This document shows positions 1 through 8,097 of a DNA stretch of 52,201 nucleotides, piece by piece. Numbering within the stretch: position 1 is the stretch's first letter; each line of letters opens with the position of its first letter. Position numbers and translations under genes: made by a program. Source of the DNA: Paenibacillus sp. VTT E-133291 (GTDB taxonomy: Bacteria; Bacillota; Bacilli; Paenibacillales; Paenibacillaceae); assembly GCF_002264395.1 (NCBI RefSeq), contig NZ_NFVA01000049.1, forward strand, positions 1-52,201. Direction: 5' to 3'. Below the pieces are notes generated by a model that searched no databases, was not told where the DNA came from, and saw only the letters and a program-made list of their open reading frames with translations.

Positions 1-34
1 ATAGTGTGAAACTTATACTTTCTTATATTTAAAT
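1..34 (+). repeat. Right end of a dispersed hairpin repeat, cut by the window edge
   Basis: The first 34 bases match the right-hand half of the repeat seen complete at 17381-17471 and 20645-20735 (shared core GTGAAACTTATACTTTCTTA). The left half lies outside the window. It abuts the terminator of the SulP gene. Confidence 0.6.
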
Positions 35-35
35 A

Positions 36-63
36 GAAAAAACCGGACGCAGAAACGTCCGGG
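36..63 (-). terminator. Rho-independent terminator of the SulP gene
   Basis: CCGGACG (43-49) and CGTCCGG (56-62) form a 7-bp GC-rich stem. Read on the minus strand it is followed by a run of six T. It lies 20 bp past the stop codon of the SulP gene. Confidence 0.85.
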
Positions 64-83
64 CTGACTCTTATCTATTTAAC

Positions 84-1862
84 TCAAAGACCACTATTTA
101 GTTCAGGTGCAATTACAGGGTTCTTACGCCCTTTCAGACCGCGCATACTTCCCGCCTCTTCCAGGTTGGAGAACGCTGTACACTCCCTAAAAGCGGCATG
201 GCTACATCCAATACACTTGCTGTAATCGATGCTGTTAAGTGCGTCATTAATTGCTTCCCCGGTGCGCGGATAAAACTGAGCCTCTCCTATGGTACTATAC
301 AGTCCAGTTCTCTTGAGTAGCTCAAGCGGCTGTGGCTGAATACCTGAGATCATAAGCTTCCCTCCAACGGCTTGTAAATGCCGCACCAGCTCTGCTAAAT
401 TGGATTCTCCGGTAGTATCCATGAAGGGTACTTTTCCCATCCGCATTAATATAATTCTAGGCTGATCTGAACCATAGCTTGGCATAGTGTCATCGAATCG
501 ATAAGCAGCGCCAAAAAAGAGCGGACCTTCTACCGTGTAAATTCCAATTTGCGGACAATCATGACTCTCCGTAACCATATGTGCCTCTACCTTAACGGAC
601 TTCGGATCAGGCAGTACTTTGGCTACCAAATGAACCTCTCCCATTCGTTTCACAAACAGAATAACCGCAAGAATTAACCCCACCTCTACAGCCAGCGTTA
701 AATCTGCAAATATCGTTAACAAGAAGGTGATGAATAACACCAAGGAATCGCCGGTCTTGATCTTAAGCAGATGAAGGAACTCTTTGCGCTCACTCATATT
801 CCAAGCTACTACCATTAAGATAGGTGCCATCGCAGCTAAAGGAATACTGGAAGCATAGGGTGCGAGCAACAGGAGAATTAGAAACACCACCACACCGTGA
901 ACGATCCCCGAGATCGGAGAAACAGCGCAACTCTTGATGTTCGTCGCTGTTCTAGCAATTGCTCCTGTCGCTGGTATGCCTCCGAACAAGGGAGCAGCAA
1001 TATTGGCGATTCCCTGACCGATTAACTCTCGGTTACTATTATGGCGGCTACCTGTCATTCCATCCGCTACAACAGCGGATAACAATGACTCAATAGCACC
1101 TAGCATTGCAATGATAAATGCCGGACGAATGAGCAGGGTAATTCGTTCCCAAGTAATGTCCGGAAATCGAAAGCTTGGTAAGGTATTAGGGATATCTCCG
1201 TAAGCAGAGCCAATCGTAGTCACTTTACCGCTAAAGAATAACGCAGCAATCACAGTCGCGCACAGAAGACCTACCAATGATCCAGGCACCTTCGGCGCGA
1301 ATCGAATCGCTAGGATAACGACGGCAAGACAAATCACGGCGGTCAGGATACTGTATCCATTCATCGTCGATAGATGAATCCCTATTTCTTTCATGTTATT
1401 TACAAAGCTCTCATGCCGTTCTATATTCCTTAATCCAAGGAAATTTGCAATCTGCCCGGTGAAGATAATGACCGCTATCCCTGCTGTGAAACCAATCGTT
1501 ACTGGCCTCGGAATAAACTTAATCAATACACCCAGCTTTAATAATCCCATGAGAACTAGAATAACCCCTGCCATCATCCCAGCAATAAGCAAGTTCTCAT
1601 AGCCATACTCCATCGCAATGGCAAACAAGATAGGAATAAAAGCACCTGTCGGTCCACCAATCTGAAATTTTGATCCTCCGAACAATGAAATACATATTCC
1701 GGCAACGATTGTCGTGTAAATGCCATACTCGGGTTTCACTCCGGATGCAATAGCAAATGCCATCCCCAAAGGAATGGCAATCACACCAACGATTGTTCCC
1801 GAAATCAAATCCTTACGAAATGCATTCATGTTGTAGCCTTTATATCGGCCCCACCCTGTCAT
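84..1862 (-). CDS. SulP-family anion transporter with C-terminal STAS domain
   Basis: A roughly 592-residue inner-membrane protein of the SulP/SLC26 family, which moves sulfate, bicarbonate or other anions. About ten hydrophobic segments fill residues 10-400, including the family stretch GGPTGAFIPILFAI. The STAS domain follows at about 430-540, with FMDTTGESNLAELV as its conserved Asp/Thr region. The substrate cannot be read from the sequence. The ATG at 1862 is preferred over the TTG at 1868 because AGAAGG sits 7 bases before it. The C-terminus adds a short cysteine cluster (CIGC, then C at +8), which I do not associate with most SulP proteins. The gene lies 93 bp downstream of, and codirectional with, an ArsR-family regulator, so control by that regulator is likely (inference). 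Confidence 0.9.
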   Translation of the reverse strand: MTGWGRYKGYNMNAFRKDLISGTIVGVIAIPLGMAFAIASGVKPEYGIYTTIVAGICISLFGGSKFQIGGPTGAFIPILFAIAMEYGYENLLIAGMMAGVILVLMGLLKLGVLIKFIPRPVTIGFTAGIAVIIFTGQIANFLGLRNIERHESFVNNMKEIGIHLSTMNGYSILTAVICLAVVILAIRFAPKVPGSLVGLLCATVIAALFFSGKVTTIGSAYGDIPNTLPSFRFPDITWERITLLIRPAFIIAMLGAIESLLSAVVADGMTGSRHNSNRELIGQGIANIAAPLFGGIPATGAIARTATNIKSCAVSPISGIVHGVVVFLILLLLAPYASSIPLAAMAPILMVVAWNMSERKEFLHLLKIKTGDSLVLFITFLLTIFADLTLAVEVGLILAVILFVKRMGEVHLVAKVLPDPKSVKVEAHMVTESHDCPQIGIYTVEGPLFFGAAYRFDDTMPSYGSDQPRIILMRMGKVPFMDTTGESNLAELVRHLQAVGGKLMISGIQPQPLELLKRTGLYSTIGEAQFYPRTGEAINDALNSIDYSKCIGCSHAAFRECTAFSNLEEAGSMRGLKGRKNPVIAPELNSGL

Positions 1863-1961
1863 AATCAAACCTTCTTTTCTTTAAATATCTGATTATTTGA
1901 ATATAAGAAGAACATTACTCTAGGACGCAACTGTTGTCAACGCCAAAATAATGTTATTCCT

Positions 1962-2288
1962 TTATTCTCCGCGCATACCTTCGAGCAATGAAATGGTACT
2001 CACCAGATGGTTATCAAATATTTGTTTAGCTACGACCAGAAGATCTTTAATCAGAGGATCACGTAACGAATAGATCACAGTGGTACCTTCTTTTACACTG
2101 GCTACTACATTCTTAGCGCGTAAAACAGCTAACTGCTGGGATACTGCAGAACCTTCCGATCCTAGAATGGCTTGTAGCTCATTCACATTCTTCTCACCTT
2201 CGCTGAGCAGTTCCAGTATACGAATTCGCATCGGATGAGCCAGCGCCTTGAAGAATTCGGTCTTAAATTGCTGAATTTCGGTGTTCAT
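1962..2288 (-). CDS. ArsR-family winged-helix transcriptional regulator
   Basis: A 108-residue ArsR/SmtB-type repressor. The motif FKALAHPMRIRILELL at residues 13-28 opens the winged helix, and the recognition helix is near GSAVSQQLAVLRAKNVV. The protein contains no cysteine, so it lacks the CxC metal site of classical arsenic/cadmium sensors. Its signal is unknown. GAGGAG sits 9 bases before the ATG. It probably forms an operon with the SulP gene downstream. Direct repeats just upstream (2325-2346) may be its operator. Confidence 0.88.
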   Translation of the reverse strand: MNTEIQQFKTEFFKALAHPMRIRILELLSEGEKNVNELQAILGSEGSAVSQQLAVLRAKNVVASVKEGTTVIYSLRDPLIKDLLVVAKQIFDNHLVSTISLLEGMRGE

Positions 2289-2324
2289 AGACTTCTACTC
2301 CTCATAGCTTACTTCTGAATCTAA

Positions 2325-2346
2325 TGTTATCTTTGTATGTTATCTT
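2325..2346. promoter_or_regulatory. Direct repeats upstream of the ArsR gene, possible operator
   Basis: TGTTATCTT occurs twice, at 2325-2333 and 2338-2346, with a 13-bp period, 37 bp upstream of the arsR-like start. Use as a regulator site is inference, since ArsR operators are usually inverted repeats. Confidence 0.3.
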
Positions 2347-2361
2347 AGTCCCTGATAAGCG

Positions 2362-2739
2362 TCAAATACTCAAGGGGTAGATGCTCACATTACGAACTTG
2401 CACTTCTACAAACACACCAAGCGCCATAGGCTCACCGAGACACTCGAACATTAGTAAACTTTCACCTATTCGCAAAAATCCTGTCCCGTCTTCTTCAATA
2501 TTCTCCAGCACACCGGTAAAAACAACCTTATCTCCCTCTAACCTAATATTGAACTCACTAGCAGGTACAGGTAGAATATCCACCCATCTCATCAGCAGCT
2601 CCGAAAGCTCGAATTCCACATCTGTTTCCGTATCTGGCTCCACAGGAGCACCGCACCAGATCCCCTTACCCTCGCCAAACTCCGTGCGAAAGAATACCTC
2701 GTCCTTTTTCAAGCCAAGCTTTGTAATTTTAATTTTCAT
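2362..2739 (-). CDS. Conserved-looking protein of unknown function, about 125 aa
   Basis: I do not recognise a family. The protein is acidic and soluble, with alternating beta-type segments and no signal peptide, membrane segment or cysteine pair. The start at 2739 (MKIKITKLGLKK) is chosen over 2787 because AAGGTGG lies about 10 bases upstream and the first 16 residues of the longer frame look untranslated. It stands between the PLD-like gene (stop at 2801) and the ArsR gene, in the same orientation as both. The gap to the PLD gene is short, so cotranscription with it is possible. Confidence 0.6.
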   Translation of the reverse strand: MKIKITKLGLKKDEVFFRTEFGEGKGIWCGAPVEPDTETDVEFELSELLMRWVDILPVPASEFNIRLEGDKVVFTGVLENIEEDGTGFLRIGESLLMFECLGEPMALGVFVEVQVRNVSIYPLSI

Positions 2740-2800
2740 AGCTATTATTCCACCTTGATCATTTATAACGATCATTATACATGACAATGAACGGATATTA

Positions 2801-4369
2801 TCAAGTGTAATTCTGGGTAACCTTGTTCAGATAAGTACTAGGATGCAGCCAAGGATGCTTAAAGAACTCATTTTTCTTCGTGATTCTCCGTGAGACACCC
2901 AGATCATAATCGATCATAGACTTTATCCGCTCTGCGAAGGCCTCCCCTTTCACCAGCATTCCCAGCTCAAAATCGTGGCAGGCGCTTCTCTCGTTGATGT
3001 TGTAGGAGCCATGAAATACCGCCTTTGATCTATGGTCATAGGCTATTTTCCAATGTGAAAACCGGCCTGTGAAGCTATAATCATAAAAGGAAACCCCATT
3101 GATAAACGGCTTATACATATTGCCTCGTACCGCCGCAGAATTGGTAGGATGATCATTAACCTTCAGCGGATTGCAGATGCTCAGATGACAGGAACAGTCT
3201 GGCCCCAGCTCCCCCAGCCGATCCCAGAACTCTTGATCAATCAAATAAGGATTTACAATTATTGTCTCCTCCGTCGCATAGGTAATTAAATTCAAGTAAT
3301 ATTGCTGAATGAAGTTCACTGGATTGCCCGGAAAGCTTGCAAACAGCGTACATTCTTCCTCTCCAAAATGATAATCTACATTCGGCTGGTAGAAGGCATC
3401 CTCCACGTCAAAAAAATCACCTCCCAGAAGCAACCAACGGGAATGAAACTTAGCATTTAAAGACTGCGCCGCCGCGCCACGAATCCGGAAGCAGCCATCA
3501 TGCCACTCCTCTTTTTTACTAGGAATCCCCTGCAGTTGTCCTTCTATACTGACCGCAGATGATGCCTGAACAGGCGTCATGTATGTGTACTGATCCCCAA
3601 TGTTCAGACTGCCAATAATAGAGGTTACCCCATCAATGACCATAAACTTCCGATGATCAATGACATTCAGTCCAGTGATCTCTACGTCCTCTTGTACTTT
3701 ATCCTGTAAGAACAGGATGCTTTCCGGTACACCTTGCTGCTCCAGCACCTTCCGCTTCACACGCCATTCTACGGCTGTATAATACGAATTGAAGGTATCC
3801 AGCAGTTTAGCTCCTGCATTCTCAAGCCTTTCAGAAATCTTGGAGAATTGGCCAAACGCCAGATTATTCTCATACCCTAATGCTGTCAGGGTGTAATTGA
3901 CCATGATCCGTACCTTCACCCCCCGTTTAAGAGCGTGAAATAATTCATCTGCAACCAGATTGCCTGAACGGTCATTAAAGAAGAGCATCACGGACAGGTG
4001 AATATAATGCTGTGCCTTCTTTATTTCTTCTATGATCATCCCAAGGCACGCAGGTCCATTCACGTAAGGATCTACTTGGTTATTCCATGTGGTTTGTGGG
4101 GCTAGAACTGTTAGTTTGTCTGAATCTAGTCTGCCTAAAGCTTCAGTAAGATGCCCCAGCAATTTTGGGCTAAAGCCAGGAACCTGGAATAGCTGCTGAC
4201 CCTCGGTAATAACTCCGCCAATGGACTGACGATATGCTTTGGCCGCCTCTAAGTCGATCTTCTTTAGCGTACATTCCGCCTCTTCTCCAGCTTCGCCCAA
4301 AATCCGGACAAGTGAACCGCCTGATAAATAATAGTTCAAGATGTCGATCATATTTTTCTGTATTTCCAT
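2801..4369 (-). CDS. Phospholipase D-like (cardiolipin synthase-type) protein
   Basis: A 522-residue member of the PLD superfamily, whose enzymes cleave or transfer phosphodiester groups through two HKD motifs. Motif 1 is HRKFMVIDG followed by IGSLNIGD at about residues 235-260. Motif 2 is HWKIAYDHRSKAVFHGSYN near residue 455. In the second motif the Asp is one residue closer to the Lys than the usual HxKx4D. There is no N-terminal membrane anchor of the kind seen in standard bacterial cardiolipin synthases, so the protein may be cytoplasmic or peripheral. The substrate is unknown. Confidence 0.8.
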   Translation of the reverse strand: MEIQKNMIDILNYYLSGGSLVRILGEAGEEAECTLKKIDLEAAKAYRQSIGGVITEGQQLFQVPGFSPKLLGHLTEALGRLDSDKLTVLAPQTTWNNQVDPYVNGPACLGMIIEEIKKAQHYIHLSVMLFFNDRSGNLVADELFHALKRGVKVRIMVNYTLTALGYENNLAFGQFSKISERLENAGAKLLDTFNSYYTAVEWRVKRKVLEQQGVPESILFLQDKVQEDVEITGLNVIDHRKFMVIDGVTSIIGSLNIGDQYTYMTPVQASSAVSIEGQLQGIPSKKEEWHDGCFRIRGAAAQSLNAKFHSRWLLLGGDFFDVEDAFYQPNVDYHFGEEECTLFASFPGNPVNFIQQYYLNLITYATEETIIVNPYLIDQEFWDRLGELGPDCSCHLSICNPLKVNDHPTNSAAVRGNMYKPFINGVSFYDYSFTGRFSHWKIAYDHRSKAVFHGSYNINERSACHDFELGMLVKGEAFAERIKSMIDYDLGVSRRITKKNEFFKHPWLHPSTYLNKVTQNYT

Positions 4370-4459
4370 ATGTAAGATCCCCTATCTTTTTTGTGAGTAC
4401 ACATGTATCAAGGTAAGGTTAGATACCCTTGAACTCCTCTTTATAAACGGGGAATATAA

Positions 4460-4507
4460 AAAACAGGAATGCCCGTAGCCATTATGGCTATGGAACATCC
4501 CTGTTTA
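4460..4507 (-). terminator. Terminator after the marR-nitroreductase-monooxygenase operon
   Basis: AAACAGGAATG and CATCCCTGTTT form the outer stem with one mismatch, and AGCCAT/ATGGCT forms the tip. On the minus strand it is followed by TTTTTATA. It lies about 35 bp past the last gene of the operon. Confidence 0.85.
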
Positions 4508-4541
4508 AGATCAACCAGGATTTACTAAGAATCGAGATAAC

Positions 4542-4835
4542 TTATTTCACTTGCTCTGCGCTAAACACTTTTACGTCTAGTGGTGCAGCCAAGAATTCAC
4601 CAGCTTTAGCTGAGAACGCGGTAAAATGAGGGCTCGTGTTGTGGCTGGATACGGCCTCAGCGTCACGCCAAGTCTCCACCATAATAAATGAGTTTGCTTC
4701 TCCAGCATTCTCATACAGCTCGTAAGAGAGATTTCCTTCTTCAGTATGAGTAGCCGTGAGAAGTGTTTTAGACTCCGCCAAAAACTGCTCGCGACGTTCC
4801 GGATTTACTTTAAGCACAGCATGAATAATGATCAT
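4542..4835 (-). CDS. Antibiotic biosynthesis monooxygenase (ABM) domain protein, YgiN-like
   Basis: A 97-residue single-domain ferredoxin-like alpha+beta protein of the ABM family. Signatures are HAVLKVNPERREQFLAES at the N-terminus, then the NLSYELYEN and FIMVETWRD strands. Relatives act on quinols or degrade reactive metabolites without a bound metal. It is the last gene of the marR-nitroreductase operon, 27 bp downstream of the nitroreductase gene, which suggests a joint role in quinone or nitro-compound detoxification (inference). Confidence 0.85.
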   Translation of the reverse strand: MIIIHAVLKVNPERREQFLAESKTLLTATHTEEGNLSYELYENAGEANSFIMVETWRDAEAVSSHNTSPHFTAFSAKAGEFLAAPLDVKVFSAEQVK

Positions 4836-4862
4836 TGTATTTTCCTCCTAAGGTGTAATTTA

Positions 4863-5504
4863 TTATTTCCACTCAGCAATCTTATCAATAGGCAAACGGA
4901 CAGATGGATAGCCTGCATCAACAGCCTTACCGATGGAAAGCAGCATTACAGGAACATAGCGGTCTTTCTCCATGCCAAACGCTTCTGCGATTTGATCTTT
5001 TTCATAACCGCCAATTGGGTTTGTATCGTAACCATGTGCACGGGCAACCAGCATCAACTGCATCGCAACAAGAGCACCATCGATGAGCACAGTGTCTTTG
5101 TTAACTTCATGTGGCAGGGTAGCAAAGTGAGCAGATAATCTAGTCAATTGGTTTTCTTTTACTTCAGCAGGCATTAGTCCACGTTCAACAGCTGTGCCAT
5201 AAATCTCCTCTGCATAGTCGAAATTGTTCAAATCACCGAAGATGGCAATCATAGCGGCAGAGGTTTCAACTTGTACACCATTAAAGCGAGCAAGAGGCGC
5301 TAGTGTAGCTTTAGCTTCATCACTTTCGATGACAAGAAAACGCCAAGGCTGCATGTTCACTGAGGAAGGTGCAAGCGTAGCTTCGGTAAGAATCTGTGTC
5401 ATCTCTTCTTTACTGATCTTAACGGATGGATCATATTTGCGGATAGAGCGGCGACCCGTAATAATTTCTTTAAAATCATTGGTTTGTGTTTGTGTAGCGT
5501 TCAT
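4863..5504 (-). CDS. Nitroreductase-family FMN oxidoreductase
   Basis: A 213-residue NAD(P)H:FMN oxidoreductase of the nitroreductase fold. The FMN-binding N-terminal motif GRRSIRKYDPS is near residue 17, and LAPSSVNMQPWRFLVIES lies near residues 44-61. The C-terminal GGYEKDQIAEAFGM and VMLLSIGKA are also typical. Length is normal for the NfsB/YodC-like branch. AAGGAG precedes the ATG. It follows the MarR-type regulator by 42 bp and precedes the ABM monooxygenase gene, so it is probably induced by electrophiles sensed by that regulator (inference). Confidence 0.9.
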   Translation of the reverse strand: MNATQTQTNDFKEIITGRRSIRKYDPSVKISKEEMTQILTEATLAPSSVNMQPWRFLVIESDEAKATLAPLARFNGVQVETSAAMIAIFGDLNNFDYAEEIYGTAVERGLMPAEVKENQLTRLSAHFATLPHEVNKDTVLIDGALVAMQLMLVARAHGYDTNPIGGYEKDQIAEAFGMEKDRYVPVMLLSIGKAVDAGYPSVRLPIDKIAEWK

Positions 5505-5546
5505 ATGTGTATTTCTCCTTTGAATGTGTAATTTGGGTAGTTACAG

Positions 5547-5975
5547 TTACAACAGATTGATATTAGATTGCAGGCGATTAAGCATATCTATGAGCACTTT
5601 TCGCTCCTGATCGTTAAATCCAGTTAGCAGAGTAGCGACAAATCGCCTCTTCTCTTCGCTATATTGAATCATTCTTTCCCGCCCTTGATCCGTCAGTGAG
5701 ACCAATGTAACCCTGTTATCTGCGGGGTTGTTGCGGCGAGTGATCGTACCACTCTCTTCCATTCCTTTCAAGTGCCGGGTAACGGCGGCCGCATCTATAT
5801 CCATGCCCTTTTGCAGCGTAATTTGGCTGACTTCATCTACTTGGAATAATTCATGCAGGAGGCGAAGCCGTGTGGGACTAATCCCAGCACATCGTTCGAA
5901 TTTCGGACAGATTCCCTTGTTTAATGCCTGCAGCAGTTCAAATATGCGGTCTTCCTCAGGATAGTGCTCCGTCAA
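5547..5975 (-). CDS. MarR-family transcriptional regulator
   Basis: About 142 residues with a typical MarR winged helix. SPTRLRLLHELFQ leads in, DAAAVTRHLKGMEESGTITR is the recognition helix and wing, and NRVTLVSLTDQG is the beta wing. The start is the TTG at 5975, because GGAGGAGG lies 6 bases upstream and no ATG is available. The upstream TTG at 5993 would put the ribosome site inside the gene. Two cysteines near the N-terminus (GICPKFERC) could serve redox or electrophile sensing, as in OhrR/MhqR-type proteins, but this is inference. It leads the operon with nitroreductase and ABM monooxygenase. Confidence 0.88.
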   Translation of the reverse strand: MTEHYPEEDRIFELLQALNKGICPKFERCAGISPTRLRLLHELFQVDEVSQITLQKGMDIDAAAVTRHLKGMEESGTITRRNNPADNRVTLVSLTDQGRERMIQYSEEKRRFVATLLTGFNDQERKVLIDMLNRLQSNINLL

Positions 5976-5999
5976 AATATACCTCCTCCACAAATTAGA

Positions 6000-6055
6000 T
6001 TGTACACAATTGTTTTGTATAAAATTATACTAACTTATAATCATTGACCCGTCAA
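6000..6055 (-). promoter_or_regulatory. Promoter and MarR-type inverted-repeat operator
   Basis: On the minus strand TTGACG (6055-6050) is followed after 17 bp by TAGTAT (6032-6027), or after 20 bp by TATAAT. Just downstream, TTGTACACAA (6000-6009) and TTTTGTATAA (6013-6022) form an imperfect inverted repeat separated by 3 bp. This is the layout of an autoregulated marR operon. Confidence 0.6.
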
Positions 6056-6138
6056 CTAATATATCAAATCATTTTTAAAAAATCAACATTGCTTATCACT
6101 TTAAGGTGCTATAGTCTTGAACAAAAAGGAGGAATCCT

Positions 6139-6918
6139 ATGAGAATCTCCCTAATTCAGCTGGATATAGCATTTGGCAATCCCGATATGAATTATGCTGC
6201 TGTAGCAAATAAAATTAGTGAAGCTGCTGCTTCAGCCCCCGACTGTCTTATTCTCCCTGAACTTTGGACCACTGGCTATGATCTGGCCCGACTAGAAGAA
6301 ATTGGCGATCCAGAAGGAGAAATCACCAAGTCATTCATCTCTAGATTAGCTAAACAATACAATACCAATATCGTCGCTGGTTCAGTAGCTAGCAGACATG
6401 CCTCCGGTGTAACTAATCGTATGTTTGTATTTAATCGATCTGGAGAGCTAGTTGGCGAATACAGTAAGCTGCATTTATTTCAGCTAATGGATGAACATCT
6501 ATATTTGCAGCCGGGAGAAGACAAGGGTCTCTTCACATTGGAGGGCACATTATGTGCCGGATTAATCTGTTATGATATCCGATTTCCAGAATGGGTTCGC
6601 GCTCATACCGCACAAGGTGCAGAAATCTTGTTTGTTAGTGCAGAATGGCCATTATCCAGGCTATCACATTGGCGTGCACTACTGATCAGCCGAGCAATCG
6701 AGAACCAATGTTATGTAGTAGCCTGCAACCGTGCAGGAAGCGACCCTTACAACACCTTTGCTGGGCATTCTATGATCATTGATCCTTGGGGAGATATTTT
6801 ATGTGAAGCTGCTGAAGGGGAAAAAATCCTAACGGGGGATATCGATTTACATATGGTGCGTGAAATTCGAGCACAAATCCCTATTTTTGCAGACAGACGT
6901 CCCGACTTATATGATTAA
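6139..6918 (+). CDS. Carbon-nitrogen hydrolase (nitrilase superfamily, YafV/omega-amidase-like)
   Basis: A 259-residue amidase of the nitrilase superfamily. The catalytic triad is visible as Glu41 (LPELWTTGYD), Lys110 (YSKLHLF) and Cys144 (GLICYDIRFPEW). Length and motifs fit the omega-amidase/2-oxoglutaramate branch, which repairs or recycles deaminated glutamine analogues. The exact substrate is not provable here. AAAAGGAGG sits 7 bases before the ATG. The gene is alone on the plus strand, with the marR operon divergent and lipL convergent. Its stop codon overlaps a bidirectional terminator. Confidence 0.88.
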   Translation: MRISLIQLDIAFGNPDMNYAAVANKISEAAASAPDCLILPELWTTGYDLARLEEIGDPEGEITKSFISRLAKQYNTNIVAGSVASRHASGVTNRMFVFNRSGELVGEYSKLHLFQLMDEHLYLQPGEDKGLFTLEGTLCAGLICYDIRFPEWVRAHTAQGAEILFVSAEWPLSRLSHWRALLISRAIENQCYVVACNRAGSDPYNTFAGHSMIIDPWGDILCEAAEGEKILTGDIDLHMVREIRAQIPIFADRRPDLYD

Positions 6919-6970
6919 AAAGGACGTAACAGATGCTGGCCTCTCGCCAGCTTTCTGTTACGTCCTTTTT
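6917..6970. terminator. Bidirectional terminator shared by the amidase and lipL genes
   Basis: AAAAAGGACGTAACAGA (6917-6933) is exactly complementary to the segment ending at 6970, with an inner GCTGGC/GCCAGC stem. Both strands end in T runs. It separates two convergent genes. Confidence 0.93.
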
Positions 6971-6989
6971 AACGATGCTCAATATCCAT

Positions 6990-7919
6990 TTATCTTTGGG
7001 CATAACGTTCATGCAGGACTCGCGCAGCATCCAGAACACGCCGATCTTCATAGTCCAAGAAATATCCGGTCTCCTGCTGTAGCCTGTCAGAGGATTTAAG
7101 CACCACTCCACGGTGGGCTAATGCTTGTCTAATGCCTTCGGCAAATACTTCAGTAGCATTCGGTCCACCTAGTTCACCAAGCCCAGCGATCGTCCCTGGA
7201 CGAACCCGTGGATAAGATAATGCTGAGTCTCCTCCTGAGGCTTGCTCATAGAATTTATGAATGAGCTCACCACGTTCCTGTCCCGAACCCGAAACCACTA
7301 CAAATGCATGCACGAAATAGGCATTATTTTGTCTGCGCTGAGCAATGCCGCAAAATTTTCGCCCACCGATCGCCAAATCGAAGTCCCCTGGGCAGTAAGA
7401 ACCAACAATTTCACCAGCCTGAATTTGAGCAGCAGCCTGTGGATGACTCATAGCAACTGCCTCAGTGATCAGAGAAGCCAGAAGCCTAAAGTCATCATGA
7501 AAGTCCAGCTTTCCGCGTCCTTTGGGGAGCACTAGCGAAACATTAACAATTCCATCATCCAGAGGCACCGCAGCACCACCGGAATGTCTTACCGCTGTAC
7601 GAATTCCTTGCTGCTCTAACTTAGCCATCGCTTGAGCCGCGTACGGAAGCTTGCTGTCCCGTAGGCCGAGCACCACACCCCCGGAATGACTCCATAGGTG
7701 CAGACTAGGAGGAACAAGTCCCGATCCGACATCCCTGCAAAGGGTCTCTTCAAAGGCGAACGGGATCAGCATCTCCCCGATGCCCCCTGCTTCCTCATCT
7801 ATACTGTCACTCTTTAAGATTAGATGCTGGAAAAGTCCCATTTCTGCAGGAAGTCCGATGACTTCTTTACTTCTATCAACAGATCCATTGATCATTCCAT
7901 CGTACTCCCGAGTATCCAC
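6990..7919 (-). CDS. lipL: LipL-type octanoyl-[GcvH]:protein N-octanoyltransferase
   Basis: About 309 residues of the BPL/LplA/LipB fold. LipL moves octanoyl groups from GcvH to the E2 subunits of 2-oxoacid dehydrogenases. Visible signatures are VRHSGGAAVPLDDG near residue 111, and GSYCPGDFDLAIGGRKF holding the presumed catalytic Cys177 (counted from the upstream TTG at 7922). FCGIAQRR follows directly. The Cys in a YCPG loop favours LipL over LplA ligase or LipM. I start at the GTG at 7919, with AGAGGGGAA ahead. Convergent with the amidase gene. Confidence 0.8.
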   Translation of the reverse strand: MDTREYDGMINGSVDRSKEVIGLPAEMGLFQHLILKSDSIDEEAGGIGEMLIPFAFEETLCRDVGSGLVPPSLHLWSHSGGVVLGLRDSKLPYAAQAMAKLEQQGIRTAVRHSGGAAVPLDDGIVNVSLVLPKGRGKLDFHDDFRLLASLITEAVAMSHPQAAAQIQAGEIVGSYCPGDFDLAIGGRKFCGIAQRRQNNAYFVHAFVVVSGSGQERGELIHKFYEQASGGDSALSYPRVRPGTIAGLGELGGPNATEVFAEGIRQALAHRGVVLKSSDRLQQETGYFLDYEDRRVLDAARVLHERYAQR

Positions 7920-8097
7920 CAATTCCCCTCTTTCCCGTATTATCTGTGATATTGTAATCGATCTGCCTCGCTAGTGCGAAATCAGAATTGAAATGAGGTT
8001 ATGATAACGCTATCCTTATAGTATACGAACATGCCCCAGCTCGAATAGGGGTTAGCCTTAGGTTCATGCTATACACAACGTTAAGGAGTGATGCCGC

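Noticed and set aside
1863..1920. ArsR-type operator between the regulator and SulP genes
   Set aside because: ATATCTGATT/ATTTGAATAT match at only about six of ten positions, which is expected in such AT-rich DNA.
2381..2758. Plus-strand frame opposite the unknown 125-aa gene
   Set aside because: It is Ser/Thr/Pro-rich in the way typical of antisense shadows, and it lacks a ribosome site. The minus-strand frame has one.
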